NCBI RefSeq assembly: GCF_037478005.1
Contig: NZ_CP144164.1
Span: forward strand, 1,116,001-1,180,000
Direction of reading: 5' to 3'
Source: Alteromonas sp. M12
GTDB lineage: Bacteria > Pseudomonadota > Gammaproteobacteria > Enterobacterales > Alteromonadaceae
Length of the DNA: 64,000 bases
Part shown: piece by piece, positions 8,662-17,811 of the stretch
Position numbering within the stretch: the stretch's first letter is position 1
Layout of the letters: each line of letters opens with the position of its first letter
Notes under the pieces: generated by a model
The model's database searches: none
What the model was told of the DNA's origin: nothing
What the model saw: the letters and a program-made list of their open reading frames with translations, nothing else
Made by a program: the position numbers and the translations under genes

Positions 8662-11592
8662 TTAGTAGAAAGAATAGTTAACGTTCAGCATATACGATGG
8701 TCCAAATTGACGGCGTGTGGTAACAATACCATTCGCATCAACTATTTCATCGTCTACATCAGTTAAGTTTGTGCCTTGTAAAGAAACCCGTAGACCTTGC
8801 AAATAGTCATGCTCAGATTCAGAAAAGTCATAGCTAATTTGAGCATCCACCAAAGTCACACCGTTACGTTGAACAGTATCAATTTTGTTTGAGCCACCAC
8901 GTTGGTATGTATAATATTCACCACGGTCAGTTCCGGCTACGCGCACTTCAAAACCACCCATTGCATAGTATGCTGTCAACGAGTAAGTCGAGTCTGATTG
9001 ACCAACAAGAGGTGATCCATCATCTAACTCTGCATCAATGAAAATAGCTGAAGCAGCCACACCAAAGCCGTCTAAGGTATCACTAAACATGCCAAATGGT
9101 ACGTTTGCAGTAAGCTCTAAACCTTGTACGTCACCTTTTAAGCCATCTTCAAAGAAGGAGTATGTGCCGTAGTCTGGAGGCGTGATTAAGTCGCCTTCGT
9201 TATAAACCACACCCGCTGGTTCATGGGGCCCAGTAAATAACGCTAGACGATCATGGAAGCCTGGAATGTAGTAATCCGCGCCATTATTTGTTTCATCATT
9301 TCTGAAGTTAATAAGTGAGCTATCACCACTACTTTCTTGGGTTAAATTGACTAAGTCTTTATAGAATAAAACCGCAGATAAATAACCTTCATCTTCAAAA
9401 TAATACTCGTAAGAAACGTCAAAATTATTTGATTCTAAGGGGCGTAGTTCAGGGTTACCCGCAAATTTAGACCAAGGAGAACCGTACTGGTTAACTGCCT
9501 CAACTGTATTTGGGATTGCAATCAGCGTGATGTTTTGATCAAATTTCACAAAACTAGAGGCTTTCATTTGGTCTATACGAGCGCGACTAATGGCTTTATT
9601 GGCTGCAAATCGAACAAATTGATTGTCGCCCACTTCCATGCTGATATTGACACTTGGAAGAACATGGCTGTAGTCAGCACCACCAGAAACACGACAGCTA
9701 TCGTCAATTTGCTGATCATTGTTGTCATCACAGACTGCAAAGTTGGAGCCTACAATGCCGTTAAAACCAGATGAAGTTTGGTCTGTTTGCACATATTGAA
9801 CACCCACGTTACCCATAACTGGGAAGTTGCCTAGTTCAGTGGCAAAGTCTACTTTAGCGTATAGTGTAGTGACTTCTTCTTCAACCACATAGGTATCACC
9901 TAAACGGTCAGGTTCAAGTAGACCCGCGTCATTTAAGGTGTATTCGCCATCTTGATAAGGGGCAAAACCGTCATAAGCCACAACCATACCAAGACCAGCC
10001 CAAGTTAAATCAGCTAACCCGTCGTACAAATATTTAGAAGGAATCGAATCAGATAAAGGGTAGGCAGACGCAGTAGCGAAGAAACCTTTGTTGTCTTTAT
10101 CCTTATAACGATCACTGTAGTTAATACCTGCTGTGAGGGTATGGAAGATGTCACCATCCAAATTACCCACCACTTCAAAGCGCACTGTGGTTAATTCTTC
10201 TTTGAAGTCTGCATAATTTAAGAAACCATCTTGAGCTTGAACATAACTAAATGGTTGGCCATTTGCTTGCAATTCAGAATGATCATCAAAGTTGTCAGCT
10301 AAGTTAGCTAAACCGCCACCCCATGCTTGAGGTCCAGTTAATTGCAAAGCGTTTGGATCAGAGAATGCGTCGAGCCCAGAAGTACTTGTAAAGTCGATAC
10401 CATTTTGACTCATCACGAATTCACGAGTACCAAACAAAGAAGGGTCAGAGGCGTCAAGTGCACCGTTACGTGCTAAACCTGAGTAAGACTCACCTTGTAA
10501 ATCACGTTTAGTTGATTTGCTTCGAGCCACATCCAATTCAACCGACCAATTGTCATTAACGTGATATTCAATGTTCAAACCATACACGTTCAAATCGCCG
10601 TCTTTTTGCTTAGGATTATTAATCAAAACAGAGTTGGCGTTAACTTGCGTACCTGTAGTGTTGAAACCTGAACCCGTCACATTTGCGGCTTCAAAAGGTT
10701 CAACGAAACCACGAATAATACCCGAATCAGAGAAACTGATATCCAATGCATCAATAACGATATCAAGGTCATCATTAGGCTGGAATTGCAATACCGCTGA
10801 AATGGTATCTCTTTCTAATACTGTACTTTGCACATTTGTATCTAGGCCTGATGGTAAAATCTGACCATCTTCGTTAGCTGGATTATAGCCCCACACACCA
10901 AATTTACGTTGGTTGTTAGGCGATTCAGTTGTGGCTAAGGCGACAGCCAAACCAATAGTATCGTCAGCAAACTTCTCTACGAAAGATAACGAATAACGGT
11001 GACCTTTGTTGTCGTATTCAGGGTTGTCAGATTCACGGCCACTTATTTCGTATACGCCAGTAACTGTCAATGTTTCTTGAGCTTGTAAAGGTCGTACCGT
11101 TTGTAAGTCTACAGTTCCGCCTATACCTTGAACCATCAACGATGCATCAGTGGTTTTATAAACGGTAGCGCCTGTCATAATCTCTGATGGATATAAATCG
11201 TATTCAACACCGCGGTTATCGCCAATCCCGATCAACTCTCTACCGTTTAACGATGTACCAGTAAAATCTTCTTTAAATCCACGTATTGAAATACCAGAAG
11301 TTCGGCCACCCACACGTTCACCAGACATTCCTGGTAAGCGAGCTAACGATTCGGCAATTGATGAATCTGGTAATTTACCAATATCTTCTGCTGAAATAGC
11401 TTCTACGATCGAGGAGTTGTCCATTTTGACAGCTTGCGCTCGAATTAGGGAGCCGCGTATCCCGCTGACCGAGATGACTTCTACATCTTCTGCTACGGCA
11501 TTGGCTTCTTGTGCTAGTGGTTGGCCTGATATCAAAGCTGCAGAGATAGCAGCTGATAATAACGCTGGTTTAAAATATGTGCTCGTTTTCAT
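8662..11592 (-). CDS. TonB-dependent outer-membrane receptor (carbohydrate type)
   Basis: 976-aa outer-membrane receptor. It has a signal peptide (MKTSTYFKPALLSAAISAAL... ending near AQEA), then a TonB-box-like EDVEVISVSG and the plug beginning SGIRGSLIRAQ. The plug contains EDIGKLPDSSIAESLARLPG and GGRTSGISIRGF, typical of the long proteobacterial TonB-receptor subfamily that serves oligosaccharides. A 22-strand barrel would fill the rest, and the C-terminus MLNVNYSFY ends in an aromatic residue as needed for BAM insertion. Region 7 and barrel loops are rich in Asp, Gly and Tyr. The operator core at 11683-11696, about 90 bp upstream, matches the one before the GPH symporter, so co-regulation with sugar transport is likely. 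Confidence 0.93.
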   Translation of the reverse strand: MKTSTYFKPALLSAAISAALISGQPLAQEANAVAEDVEVISVSGIRGSLIRAQAVKMDNSSIVEAISAEDIGKLPDSSIAESLARLPGMSGERVGGRTSGISIRGFKEDFTGTSLNGRELIGIGDNRGVEYDLYPSEIMTGATVYKTTDASLMVQGIGGTVDLQTVRPLQAQETLTVTGVYEISGRESDNPEYDNKGHRYSLSFVEKFADDTIGLAVALATTESPNNQRKFGVWGYNPANEDGQILPSGLDTNVQSTVLERDTISAVLQFQPNDDLDIVIDALDISFSDSGIIRGFVEPFEAANVTGSGFNTTGTQVNANSVLINNPKQKDGDLNVYGLNIEYHVNDNWSVELDVARSKSTKRDLQGESYSGLARNGALDASDPSLFGTREFVMSQNGIDFTSTSGLDAFSDPNALQLTGPQAWGGGLANLADNFDDHSELQANGQPFSYVQAQDGFLNYADFKEELTTVRFEVVGNLDGDIFHTLTAGINYSDRYKDKDNKGFFATASAYPLSDSIPSKYLYDGLADLTWAGLGMVVAYDGFAPYQDGEYTLNDAGLLEPDRLGDTYVVEEEVTTLYAKVDFATELGNFPVMGNVGVQYVQTDQTSSGFNGIVGSNFAVCDDNNDQQIDDSCRVSGGADYSHVLPSVNISMEVGDNQFVRFAANKAISRARIDQMKASSFVKFDQNITLIAIPNTVEAVNQYGSPWSKFAGNPELRPLESNNFDVSYEYYFEDEGYLSAVLFYKDLVNLTQESSGDSSLINFRNDETNNGADYYIPGFHDRLALFTGPHEPAGVVYNEGDLITPPDYGTYSFFEDGLKGDVQGLELTANVPFGMFSDTLDGFGVAASAIFIDAELDDGSPLVGQSDSTYSLTAYYAMGGFEVRVAGTDRGEYYTYQRGGSNKIDTVQRNGVTLVDAQISYDFSESEHDYLQGLRVSLQGTNLTDVDDEIVDANGIVTTRRQFGPSYMLNVNYSFY

Positions 11593-12181
11593 GTGTGTGC
11601 CCCGCTCAGTGCGTTTTTTATAGTCAATATTGTTACTGCAATGTTAAAAATACTATCAAATGTAAATAAGATCAATATTTTTCTTAAACGATTAAGGTTA
11701 TTTCTGTGGTTGGTGTTATTTTTTATCACAACGACTCTTTTGCATAACCTCTTTGTAACTAATATATAAGCTTAATATTATTTAGATTAAGCTCTATGGT
11801 GATTTTAAAATTTTCTTTTAATTCAGTTTGTTATCATATTTTTCGAAGATTCGTTAAACCGAGTTAAAGCAATTTTGAGTGCGCTAACACAATAAAAATT
11901 TTAAATGTAGATGTTGAAGTAGCAAAAATGACTTTTGTTTACAGAATACTAAGAGAGCAAATTTTTTCACTAAATGATTTAAGTTTTTGAGCTTTTTTGA
12001 TGCTAATTAAGGCTTGAATTGAGGGCTTATCAAAAAGCATTAACATGGAATTAATATCAAAGGTTACAATTTTGTTTTTGTAACGACTTTAAAGCTTGCT
12101 TAGCGACAAACTAATTATTAATCCATTTTGGTTTTATCATTAGTTTGTCATCTAGCCTAAATAGTACTATGTAAATTCAGA
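11593..12181. other. 589-bp intergenic region: receptor promoter and hairpins
   Basis: AT-rich, with no credible gene. It holds the LacI-type operator at 11683-11696 and two inverted repeats near the 3' end of the GH13 gene: GTTACAA/TTGTAAC at about 12063-12084, and GACAAACTAAT (12105-12115) with ATTAGTTTGTC (12139-12149), 11 perfect pairs. The second lies 32 bases beyond the GH13 stop codon and could be a 3' mRNA stem; it has no T run. Confidence 0.6.
11683..11696. promoter_or_regulatory. LacI-type operator upstream of TonB receptor
   Basis: CTTAAACGATTAAG is the exact reverse complement of the 3993-4006 core in front of the GPH symporter. It is CG-centred and sits about 90 bp upstream of the receptor ATG. 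Two identical 14-bp palindromic cores before two sugar-transport genes in one locus are strong evidence for a shared regulator. Confidence 0.75.
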
Positions 12182-13867
12182 TTACTCTTTTTGAGATAAA
12201 ACCACTGCCTGATAAGGTTTTAATTTTAGCCAGCCATCATCGATACTCAATTGTGAATAGTTGTTAGCTTGAATTTCAAAAGTTTGCATATTGTTTGGTA
12301 ATTTCAAGTTTGCATCAGTTTCAACAAAACTGAGTATTACTAACCAAGTTTGGTTATCAAGGCTTCTGGTATAAGCATAAATATGCGGATGATCCGGCTC
12401 TACTTGTTGGTAAACGCCGTATACTAAAATGTCATTCTCGGTTCTAAGTTTGGTTAGCGTTCGAAAGTGATTTAATACTGAATCAGCACGGTTCTCTTGG
12501 CTTGCAACATTGACCTCTTTATAGTCACTGTTTACCGATATCCAAGGTGAGCCTGAGGTGAAGCCAGCATTTTCAGTGTTATCCCATTGCATTGGCGTGC
12601 GGCTATTATCCCGCGAGTAAAACCGAAGGTTTTGCATGAATTTCTGCATGTCTTTGCCTTCACTCAAGGCTTTTTTATAGCCATTTATGGCGGCAATATC
12701 TTGATACTCGTTGATATCCTCAAAATAAATATTTTTCATCCCTAATTCATCACCAAAATAGCAATAGGGGGTGCCTCGCATAGTCAGTATGAAAGTGTTA
12801 AGCATTTTGCTCGATACGGCTCTAAATTCATCACTATCATTGCCGAATCTCGATACCATGCGCGGGACATCGTGATTCGCTAAGAATATCGAAATCCAAC
12901 CCTTGTCTTTGAATGCTTCTTCCCACTTAGAGTGGACTTCTTTGAAATCGGCTAAAGTGTGAGGATCATCCAATCCATTCCCTATTTCGACGCCTTCAAA
13001 ATGATAGACCATATGCAATTCATTGCGATCTTCGTCAACGAGTGAATGGGCATCTTCAAAACTACTGCCTGCTCCCTCACTTACGGCAAATACTTCATAT
13101 TTACTTAGCACTTCTTGGTTCATTTCACGAATGTGATTGTGCAAGGTGGGTCCCATGCCATGGTGTTTTATTACATCCACCACGTCATCTTGATAGCCCT
13201 CAGGAAAAGCCGGGAAAGTGGTGTCTTTAGAGATAAATTGGAATGCATCGAGTCGAAAGCCATCAACTCCTTTTTTCGCCCAAAAATGCATGATGTCGTA
13301 TATCTCTCGGCGTAGTTCAGGGTTTTCCCAGTTTAAATCTGGCTGTTTAGCTGAAAAATAATGTAGGTAATACGAGTCCGTTTGCTCATCGTACTTCCAA
13401 GCGTCGCCTTTTTCGTCAAAATAGCTGAACCTATGGTTCGGTTTGCCTTTTTCTGCCGGCCACCAGTGATAATAATCACGGTATAAATTGTAGCGAGAAC
13501 TACGAGACTGCTTGAACCACTCATGCTCATCACTCGAATGATTTACCACAAGATCCATGATGAATTTGATACCGCGTTGGTGAAAACCTTTTATCATCTC
13601 ATCGAAATCATTCATGTCTCCAAATTCGTCCATAATTTTACGGTAGTCACTTATGTCATAGCCATTGTCATCATTTGGAGAAGCGTAAAATGGATTAACC
13701 CACACAGCGGTCACGCCGAGACTCTTGATATAATCAAGTTTTTCAATAATGCCGTTTAAATCACCGATACCATCACCATCGCTATCAAAGAAACTGCGAG
13801 GGTAAATTTGATAAATAATTTGTTCCTTCCACCATTTCTTTGACAAAGAGTTTTTTGACGTAGTCAT
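12182..13867 (-). CDS. GH13 alpha-glucosidase / sucrose-active hydrolase
   Basis: 561-aa glycoside hydrolase of family 13, oligo-1,6-glucosidase/alpha-glucosidase type. A (beta/alpha)8 barrel begins at WWKEQIIYQIYPRSF. Catalytic residues are Asp207 in DGFRLDAF, Glu264 in VSEGAG and Asp333 in ANHDVPR. A QPDLNWENPELR stretch precedes the nucleophile, as in this subfamily. The ATG at 13867 has GGAGA seven bases upstream; an in-frame ATG at 13891 is less likely. No signal peptide, so it acts on imported sugar in the cytoplasm, releasing glucose from an alpha-glucoside or sucrose. Two CG-centred operators lie upstream. Sequence alone does not separate alpha-glucosidase from sucrose hydrolase or isomerase. 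Confidence 0.9.
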   Translation of the reverse strand: MTTSKNSLSKKWWKEQIIYQIYPRSFFDSDGDGIGDLNGIIEKLDYIKSLGVTAVWVNPFYASPNDDNGYDISDYRKIMDEFGDMNDFDEMIKGFHQRGIKFIMDLVVNHSSDEHEWFKQSRSSRYNLYRDYYHWWPAEKGKPNHRFSYFDEKGDAWKYDEQTDSYYLHYFSAKQPDLNWENPELRREIYDIMHFWAKKGVDGFRLDAFQFISKDTTFPAFPEGYQDDVVDVIKHHGMGPTLHNHIREMNQEVLSKYEVFAVSEGAGSSFEDAHSLVDEDRNELHMVYHFEGVEIGNGLDDPHTLADFKEVHSKWEEAFKDKGWISIFLANHDVPRMVSRFGNDSDEFRAVSSKMLNTFILTMRGTPYCYFGDELGMKNIYFEDINEYQDIAAINGYKKALSEGKDMQKFMQNLRFYSRDNSRTPMQWDNTENAGFTSGSPWISVNSDYKEVNVASQENRADSVLNHFRTLTKLRTENDILVYGVYQQVEPDHPHIYAYTRSLDNQTWLVILSFVETDANLKLPNNMQTFEIQANNYSQLSIDDGWLKLKPYQAVVLSQKE

Positions 13868-13993
13868 TTGTTTATCTCCAAATTTCAGCAAATATAAGTC
13901 GCTAAACCTACCTATTTCATCTTATAGCTGTTTATTACTGCCAGTATTAACTTCTTCGACTCTCAGTATTAAAGTCTGAAAAACGCCAATAAA

Positions 13994-14007
13994 CTAACAC
14001 GATTAAG
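13994..14007. promoter_or_regulatory. LacI-type operator, imperfect, upstream of GH13
   Basis: CTAACACGATTAAG matches the 11683 core at 12 of 14 positions and keeps the right half-site CGATTAAG intact. It is about 130 bp upstream of the GH13 start codon. Confidence 0.55.
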
Positions 14008-14102
14008 TTAACTAAGAATAGCCAGAATAGTCACTTAATGCTAAAAAAATGTTAATTAAGTTAAATTTATAAGATTTAAAATAAAATTTGATTAATTATT
14101 AG

Positions 14103-14114
14103 TTAATCGATTAA
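14103..14114. promoter_or_regulatory. LacI-type operator, perfect palindrome TTAATCGATTAA
   Basis: A 12-bp perfect palindrome centred on CG, followed by G so that the right half again reads CGATTAAG. It lies about 240 bp upstream of GH13 and about 110 bp from the 13994 site; paired sites at this distance would allow looping by a tetrameric LacI protein. Confidence 0.55.
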
Positions 14115-14463
14115 GTGCGGTATTTAGGTTTATTGTCTGAATTTAGAGGCTCTGAAAATAGCTGCTGAGAAAACAAAAAGTAAAAAGCAAAAGCATTTGA
14201 TATTCGTTGGTTGCAGATTTACGCGCTTAGCTGATTAAATGGCTTAACTGTAGTCGTTCATATCTGATCTTAAAGTTTCGATGAATAGGTTAGAACCTCA
14301 CCTGGTAGGCAGCTTTGAGCGAATTATAGTCATTGGAGACATTCAGTTTCATGCATTTAACAAACCTGATAGGCTGGATGCCTAGTTATTTAATTAGTAG
14401 AAAATGATTTAGAAATTTCCGCGACTAACGATACACAAACAGTTGGAATGAAGAGAATTAATA

Positions 14464-15966
14464 ATGAAAAAGAATATAATCTACTATTTCACACTGCTAA
14501 TTTTCTTTAGCTACCATCATAATTCTATTGCTCAAAGCCAAGATCGGAATAAGGCATTGGTCCTAAATAAGGCGACTCAAAAGCAACTAAAGGAATATGA
14601 TAGGTTTTTCATAGAAAATCATAAAAGACATATCAATGAGTTAGTTGAACTGATTGCCATCCCTACCATGTCGATGAAGCCAGAAAACAAGCCTGAACTC
14701 CAAAAAGCTGCAAACTTGCTTAAAGACAGGCTCCACTCGATTGGTATGGAAAACACAGAAGTGCATTTTACCAATGAATTGCCAATAGTTACTGCCTCTT
14801 ATACACGAAACGAAAATCAACCCACCATTCTTTTTTATGGGCATTTTGATGTGCAACCTGTCGCTAAAGAACGTTGGAAAAGCGATCCATTTAGTGCAGA
14901 GATAAGAGATGAAAGGCTTTATGGGAGAGGGGCCACCGATGACAAAGGGCCTATCATTGCTTTAATTAGTGCCATCGAAGGATTGATAACGGTGGATGGT
15001 AAGCTTCCTGTCAACATCAAGCTGCTATTGGATGGCGGTGAAGAAATCGGCAGTCCACATTTGCCAATATGGCTAGCTTCAAATCAAGAATGGCTAAATG
15101 ACATTGATTATGGAATTAATGTAGATGCAATGATGAAAGGTGACAATCAGGGAATGATGTGGAAAGGACTACGTGGAGCAGCAGACCTTGAAGTCACAAT
15201 TACATCGGCCAATACCGATTTACACTCGGGCATTTATGGAGGTGTTGCACCGAACGCTGCATTGGCAGCTTCTAAAGTGATTGCTTCTCTTTGGAATGAT
15301 GATGGATCAATAGCTATTAAAGGATTTTATAATGGCTTAAAGCAATATTCCGAAAAAGAACGACAGGAAATCGCTGCTGTTGTAGACCCTAATCAGGAAA
15401 CTGAGGATCTAAAAAAATTCGGCATCGACCAATGGATTGGAGAGAAAGAATACACCTTTTATGAGCGACCTTGGATACGTACCTCAGTAGACATTACAGG
15501 GTTTAAAGCTGGTTATATTCAAGGCAAGGCCTCTATTATACCTCACACTGCTTGGTTTAGAATGTTGGCAAGGACAGGGCCTGATCATGATCCTAAAGAA
15601 GTATTGGAAATGCTTAAAAAGCACGTCAAAGATAGTCTTCCATGGGGGTTGCAAGTGGGTTTCAAAGAAAGTGTGATGGGTACTGCACCTGTTTTCGATG
15701 AAAGTGATTTAGGCTTTAGAATAGGCAAACAAGTATTAACAGACTTTTTCGGCACCCCTCCGATTATAGTCTATATTGGTGGTACCGTGCCCGCCCTGTC
15801 ATCTGTTCCCGACGGCGGTGGCCCGAATTTAGTTTCCATAGGTTTCCAAAGAAGTGACGAAAATTTTCATGCTGACAATGAATATATGCGTATTGATAGT
15901 TTCAAGAAAGGCCAACGTATATACGTGAACTTGCTTCATGCATTTGTAAATCAATTGAGTGAATAA
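14464..15966 (+). CDS. M20-family metallopeptidase (dipeptidase-like), exported
   Basis: 500-aa zinc peptidase of the M20/M28 clan. A signal peptide of about 23 residues (MKKNIIYYFTLLIFF... to IAQ) suggests a periplasmic enzyme. Metal and catalytic positions: His127 and Asp129 in GHFDVQP, the GATDDKG aspartates at 159-160, GGEE glutamates at 193-194, Asp221 in NVDAM, and the late His in ENFHADN. The dimerisation lid lies at about 240-400 (LHSGIYGG). It would cleave di- or tripeptides. It stands alone, with Lys/Ile/Asn-rich sequence and an AT-rich N-terminus resembling Bacteroidota homologues, next to a decayed transposase, so lateral acquisition is possible but not shown. Confidence 0.85.
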   Translation: MKKNIIYYFTLLIFFSYHHNSIAQSQDRNKALVLNKATQKQLKEYDRFFIENHKRHINELVELIAIPTMSMKPENKPELQKAANLLKDRLHSIGMENTEVHFTNELPIVTASYTRNENQPTILFYGHFDVQPVAKERWKSDPFSAEIRDERLYGRGATDDKGPIIALISAIEGLITVDGKLPVNIKLLLDGGEEIGSPHLPIWLASNQEWLNDIDYGINVDAMMKGDNQGMMWKGLRGAADLEVTITSANTDLHSGIYGGVAPNAALAASKVIASLWNDDGSIAIKGFYNGLKQYSEKERQEIAAVVDPNQETEDLKKFGIDQWIGEKEYTFYERPWIRTSVDITGFKAGYIQGKASIIPHTAWFRMLARTGPDHDPKEVLEMLKKHVKDSLPWGLQVGFKESVMGTAPVFDESDLGFRIGKQVLTDFFGTPPIIVYIGGTVPALSSVPDGGGPNLVSIGFQRSDENFHADNEYMRIDSFKKGQRIYVNLLHAFVNQLSE

Positions 15967-16105
15967 ATATCTCAGTTTCTTAATACTAGCGTCGCGACTT
16001 CACCCACGTTAGCGCAGAATGAATAGATTTGCATGGACAGCCACAAACTAGACTACTAGGAAAACCAAATAAACTATGTTTTAGTATGCTTAATTCAAGG
16101 AATGA

Positions 16106-16663
16106 ATGATGCCACTGGCAAGGAAGCGACAAATCAACCTTTTCGATCCCCCTTATTATCATTGCGTATCTCGCTATGTTCGGCGGGCCTTTTTATGTGG
16201 AGAAGATAAACTGACGGGGAAAAGCTAAAAGCATCGTCGCCAGTGGGTAGAGGACAGGTTACTATTTTTAACCACGGTTTTTGTAATTGAAGTCTGTGCC
16301 TATGCGGTGATGAGTAATCACACCAGTATTAAACGCCGTATTCACGATTTCAATAAAGGGTATCAGCCCTCTACGTTAATGCCTTTTGTTGGCAATCCAA
16401 AGCAACTTCAACCGTTCGGATTAGCCTTTGACTTAATAGATTATGTTGAATTGGTTGACCTATCTGGTCGCTGCATAGCGCCTAACAAAAAAGCTACCAT
16501 TGAAGTGGATGAGTCACCCATATTGCAGCGCTTAGGATTGGATGAACACACCTGGTAAGATATGTTTCTAACGTTTGAAACTAATTTTAGCGTGGTAGCA
16601 GGTCAAATAGACACTTTAAAACGCTACAAGCGAAAACGTCGGTTAAAGAGTTCTTTAGGTTAA
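16106..16663 (+). pseudogene. decayed REP-associated (Y1/IS200-like) transposase
   Basis: One constant frame can be read from ATG 16106 to TAA 16661-16663 with two internal stops. It opens [19 protein letters not shown] and continues [21 protein letters not shown], then TAA, then KHRRQWVEDRLLFLTTVFV and IEVCAYAVMSNHT, matching the N-terminus of Y1 transposases of the REP-associated (RAYT) kind that I know from Alteromonadales. At SNHT, where HTH and the catalytic Tyr region should follow, it jumps in frame to SIKRRIHDFNKG, normally near the C-terminal third, so roughly 100 or more codons are deleted. A second TAA follows DEHTW, after which DMFLTFETNFSVVAGQ continues. Catalytic Tyr is lost; the element is dead. 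Confidence 0.75.
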
Positions 16664-17157
16664 CATTTACCCATTAAACCTATTCATTTCAATTGTATCT
16701 TTGCACAAGAGACATGCCTCCCTCTGTACTAAATTCACATTAATAACGCTCATTTTCCAGAAACCGATGATTGTATTGGTACTTATCTAAACTATGAGCA
16801 CATTAAAAAACTTTCATCAACTTCCGACAGAAATTAAAGGCCTCAATTTCCACTAATTAAAAGATGCCTGTCCATCTTACTTTTCCCTCGTTAATGGAAA
16901 TCTAAATTTAGTCGGTTGCGAATAGTCTTAAGTTTGAAATGTAAACCGTGGATTTTAGGGATTTGCAATCATAAGACTGCCTCCACAAGTATCTAGGATC
17001 TGAAAAACTGTTAATAAAAGATGTCGCGGTCGGTGCATTTAAGGTTAGTTAGCTGTCGCAGTCAGTAAAAGGGGAACTAGGTAGTTGAAGTAAAGGGTGT
17101 CGTATAGGTGTACACTCATCTTACATTCATTGAGCAGCCCTAGAGAGTTAAATCATC
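16664..17157. other. 494-bp region without a recognisable gene
   Basis: Lies between the transposase relic and the DUF1840 gene. I see stop codons in all frames, no long repeats and no terminator. It may be further debris of the same insertion, but nothing in it supports that directly. Confidence 0.5.
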
Positions 17158-17472
17158 ATGCTAGTAACTTTTTCCAGTCAGCCTAGTGCCAACATTACCA
17201 TGTTCGGAGATATAGCAGTGCAATTACTGAAAATGATGGGGCACAGCGGTACTGTTCCCAGTGCAATACTTGCAAAAGATGTCCCCTCAGCACTGGCGAA
17301 TTTGGAAGCTGCGCTGGGGGTAGCAGAGCAACAACCAGAATCAGAAGAACCTACTGACGATATCGAGAAAACGTCTTTTGTTAGCCTTTCTCACCGTGCT
17401 TTACCCTTAATCGATTTACTGAAGGCTGCAATAAAAGATGAAAGTAATGTGCAGTGGACGAACAATAATTAG
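17158..17472 (+). CDS. DUF1840-family protein
   Basis: 104-aa cytoplasmic protein. The N-terminus MLVTFSSQPSANITMFGDIA, the central SALANLEAAL, and a C-terminal helix with LPLIDLLKAAI match the DUF1840 family as I know it (small proteobacterial proteins, function unknown). An acidic linker lies in the middle (residues 58-68). It is monocistronic between a transposase relic and a convergent PEP-CTERM gene. The start is the first ATG of the frame, at the family's usual N-terminus. No enzymatic motif is visible. Confidence 0.75.
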   Translation: MLVTFSSQPSANITMFGDIAVQLLKMMGHSGTVPSAILAKDVPSALANLEAALGVAEQQPESEEPTDDIEKTSFVSLSHRALPLIDLLKAAIKDESNVQWTNNN

Positions 17473-17811
17473 TCCCGCAGCGCTATGTTAAAGTAAAAAG
17501 ATAAAGCAAATTGGATTTTTACCAGTAAGGGAGCGGAGTTAAGCATCTTTCGTCTCGCTCCACCTCGAAACTCTTTACAAAGTCCAGACTGTCGGCTTTG
17601 AGGCGATAACCGGTCATATTGGATTTTGAGTTTTCATTCTTGGGAGCAGCCATTCATAGGTAGTATCGTCGGACGCTTATGAAACAAATGGCAGAGGTTT
17701 TAGTGGCAAAAAAATACCCCAAAAGCTTCGAAAACTTTCGGGGTTTTACATATGCAACTTTTAACAAAAATTCTTTTTAAAGAAAAAGGAAGTTCGAATC
17801 TCTTAACTAAA
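17473..17811. other. 339-bp intergenic region holding one terminator
   Basis: Convergent gap between the DUF1840 and PEP-CTERM genes. Apart from the hairpin at 17708-17743, I see nothing recognisable in it. Confidence 0.5.
17708..17743 (-). terminator. terminator for the PEP-CTERM gene
   Basis: Minus-strand stem CCCCGAAAG...CTTTTGGGG (one G-T pair), then a T-rich tail given by seven A on the plus strand at 17708-17714. The plus side has four T after the stem, so it may also stop the DUF1840 transcript. Confidence 0.7.

Larger units (their letters stand above)
13868..14463. other. 596-bp intergenic region with GH13 promoter and two operators
   Basis: Divergent region between the GH13 gene and the M20 peptidase gene. 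Two operator-like sites, at 13994 and 14103, lie on the GH13 side. From about 14120 to 14460 I see no gene, repeat or terminator. Confidence 0.6.

Noticed and set aside
8491..8766. 91-aa plus-strand frame across the halogenase-receptor gap
   Set aside because: Covers the terminator at 8598-8634 and the receptor 3' end in antisense; no ribosome site.
12105..12149. 11-bp perfect inverted repeat past the GH13 gene, considered as terminator
   Set aside because: No T tract on the relevant strand and a 23-base loop; kept only as a note in the intergenic entry.
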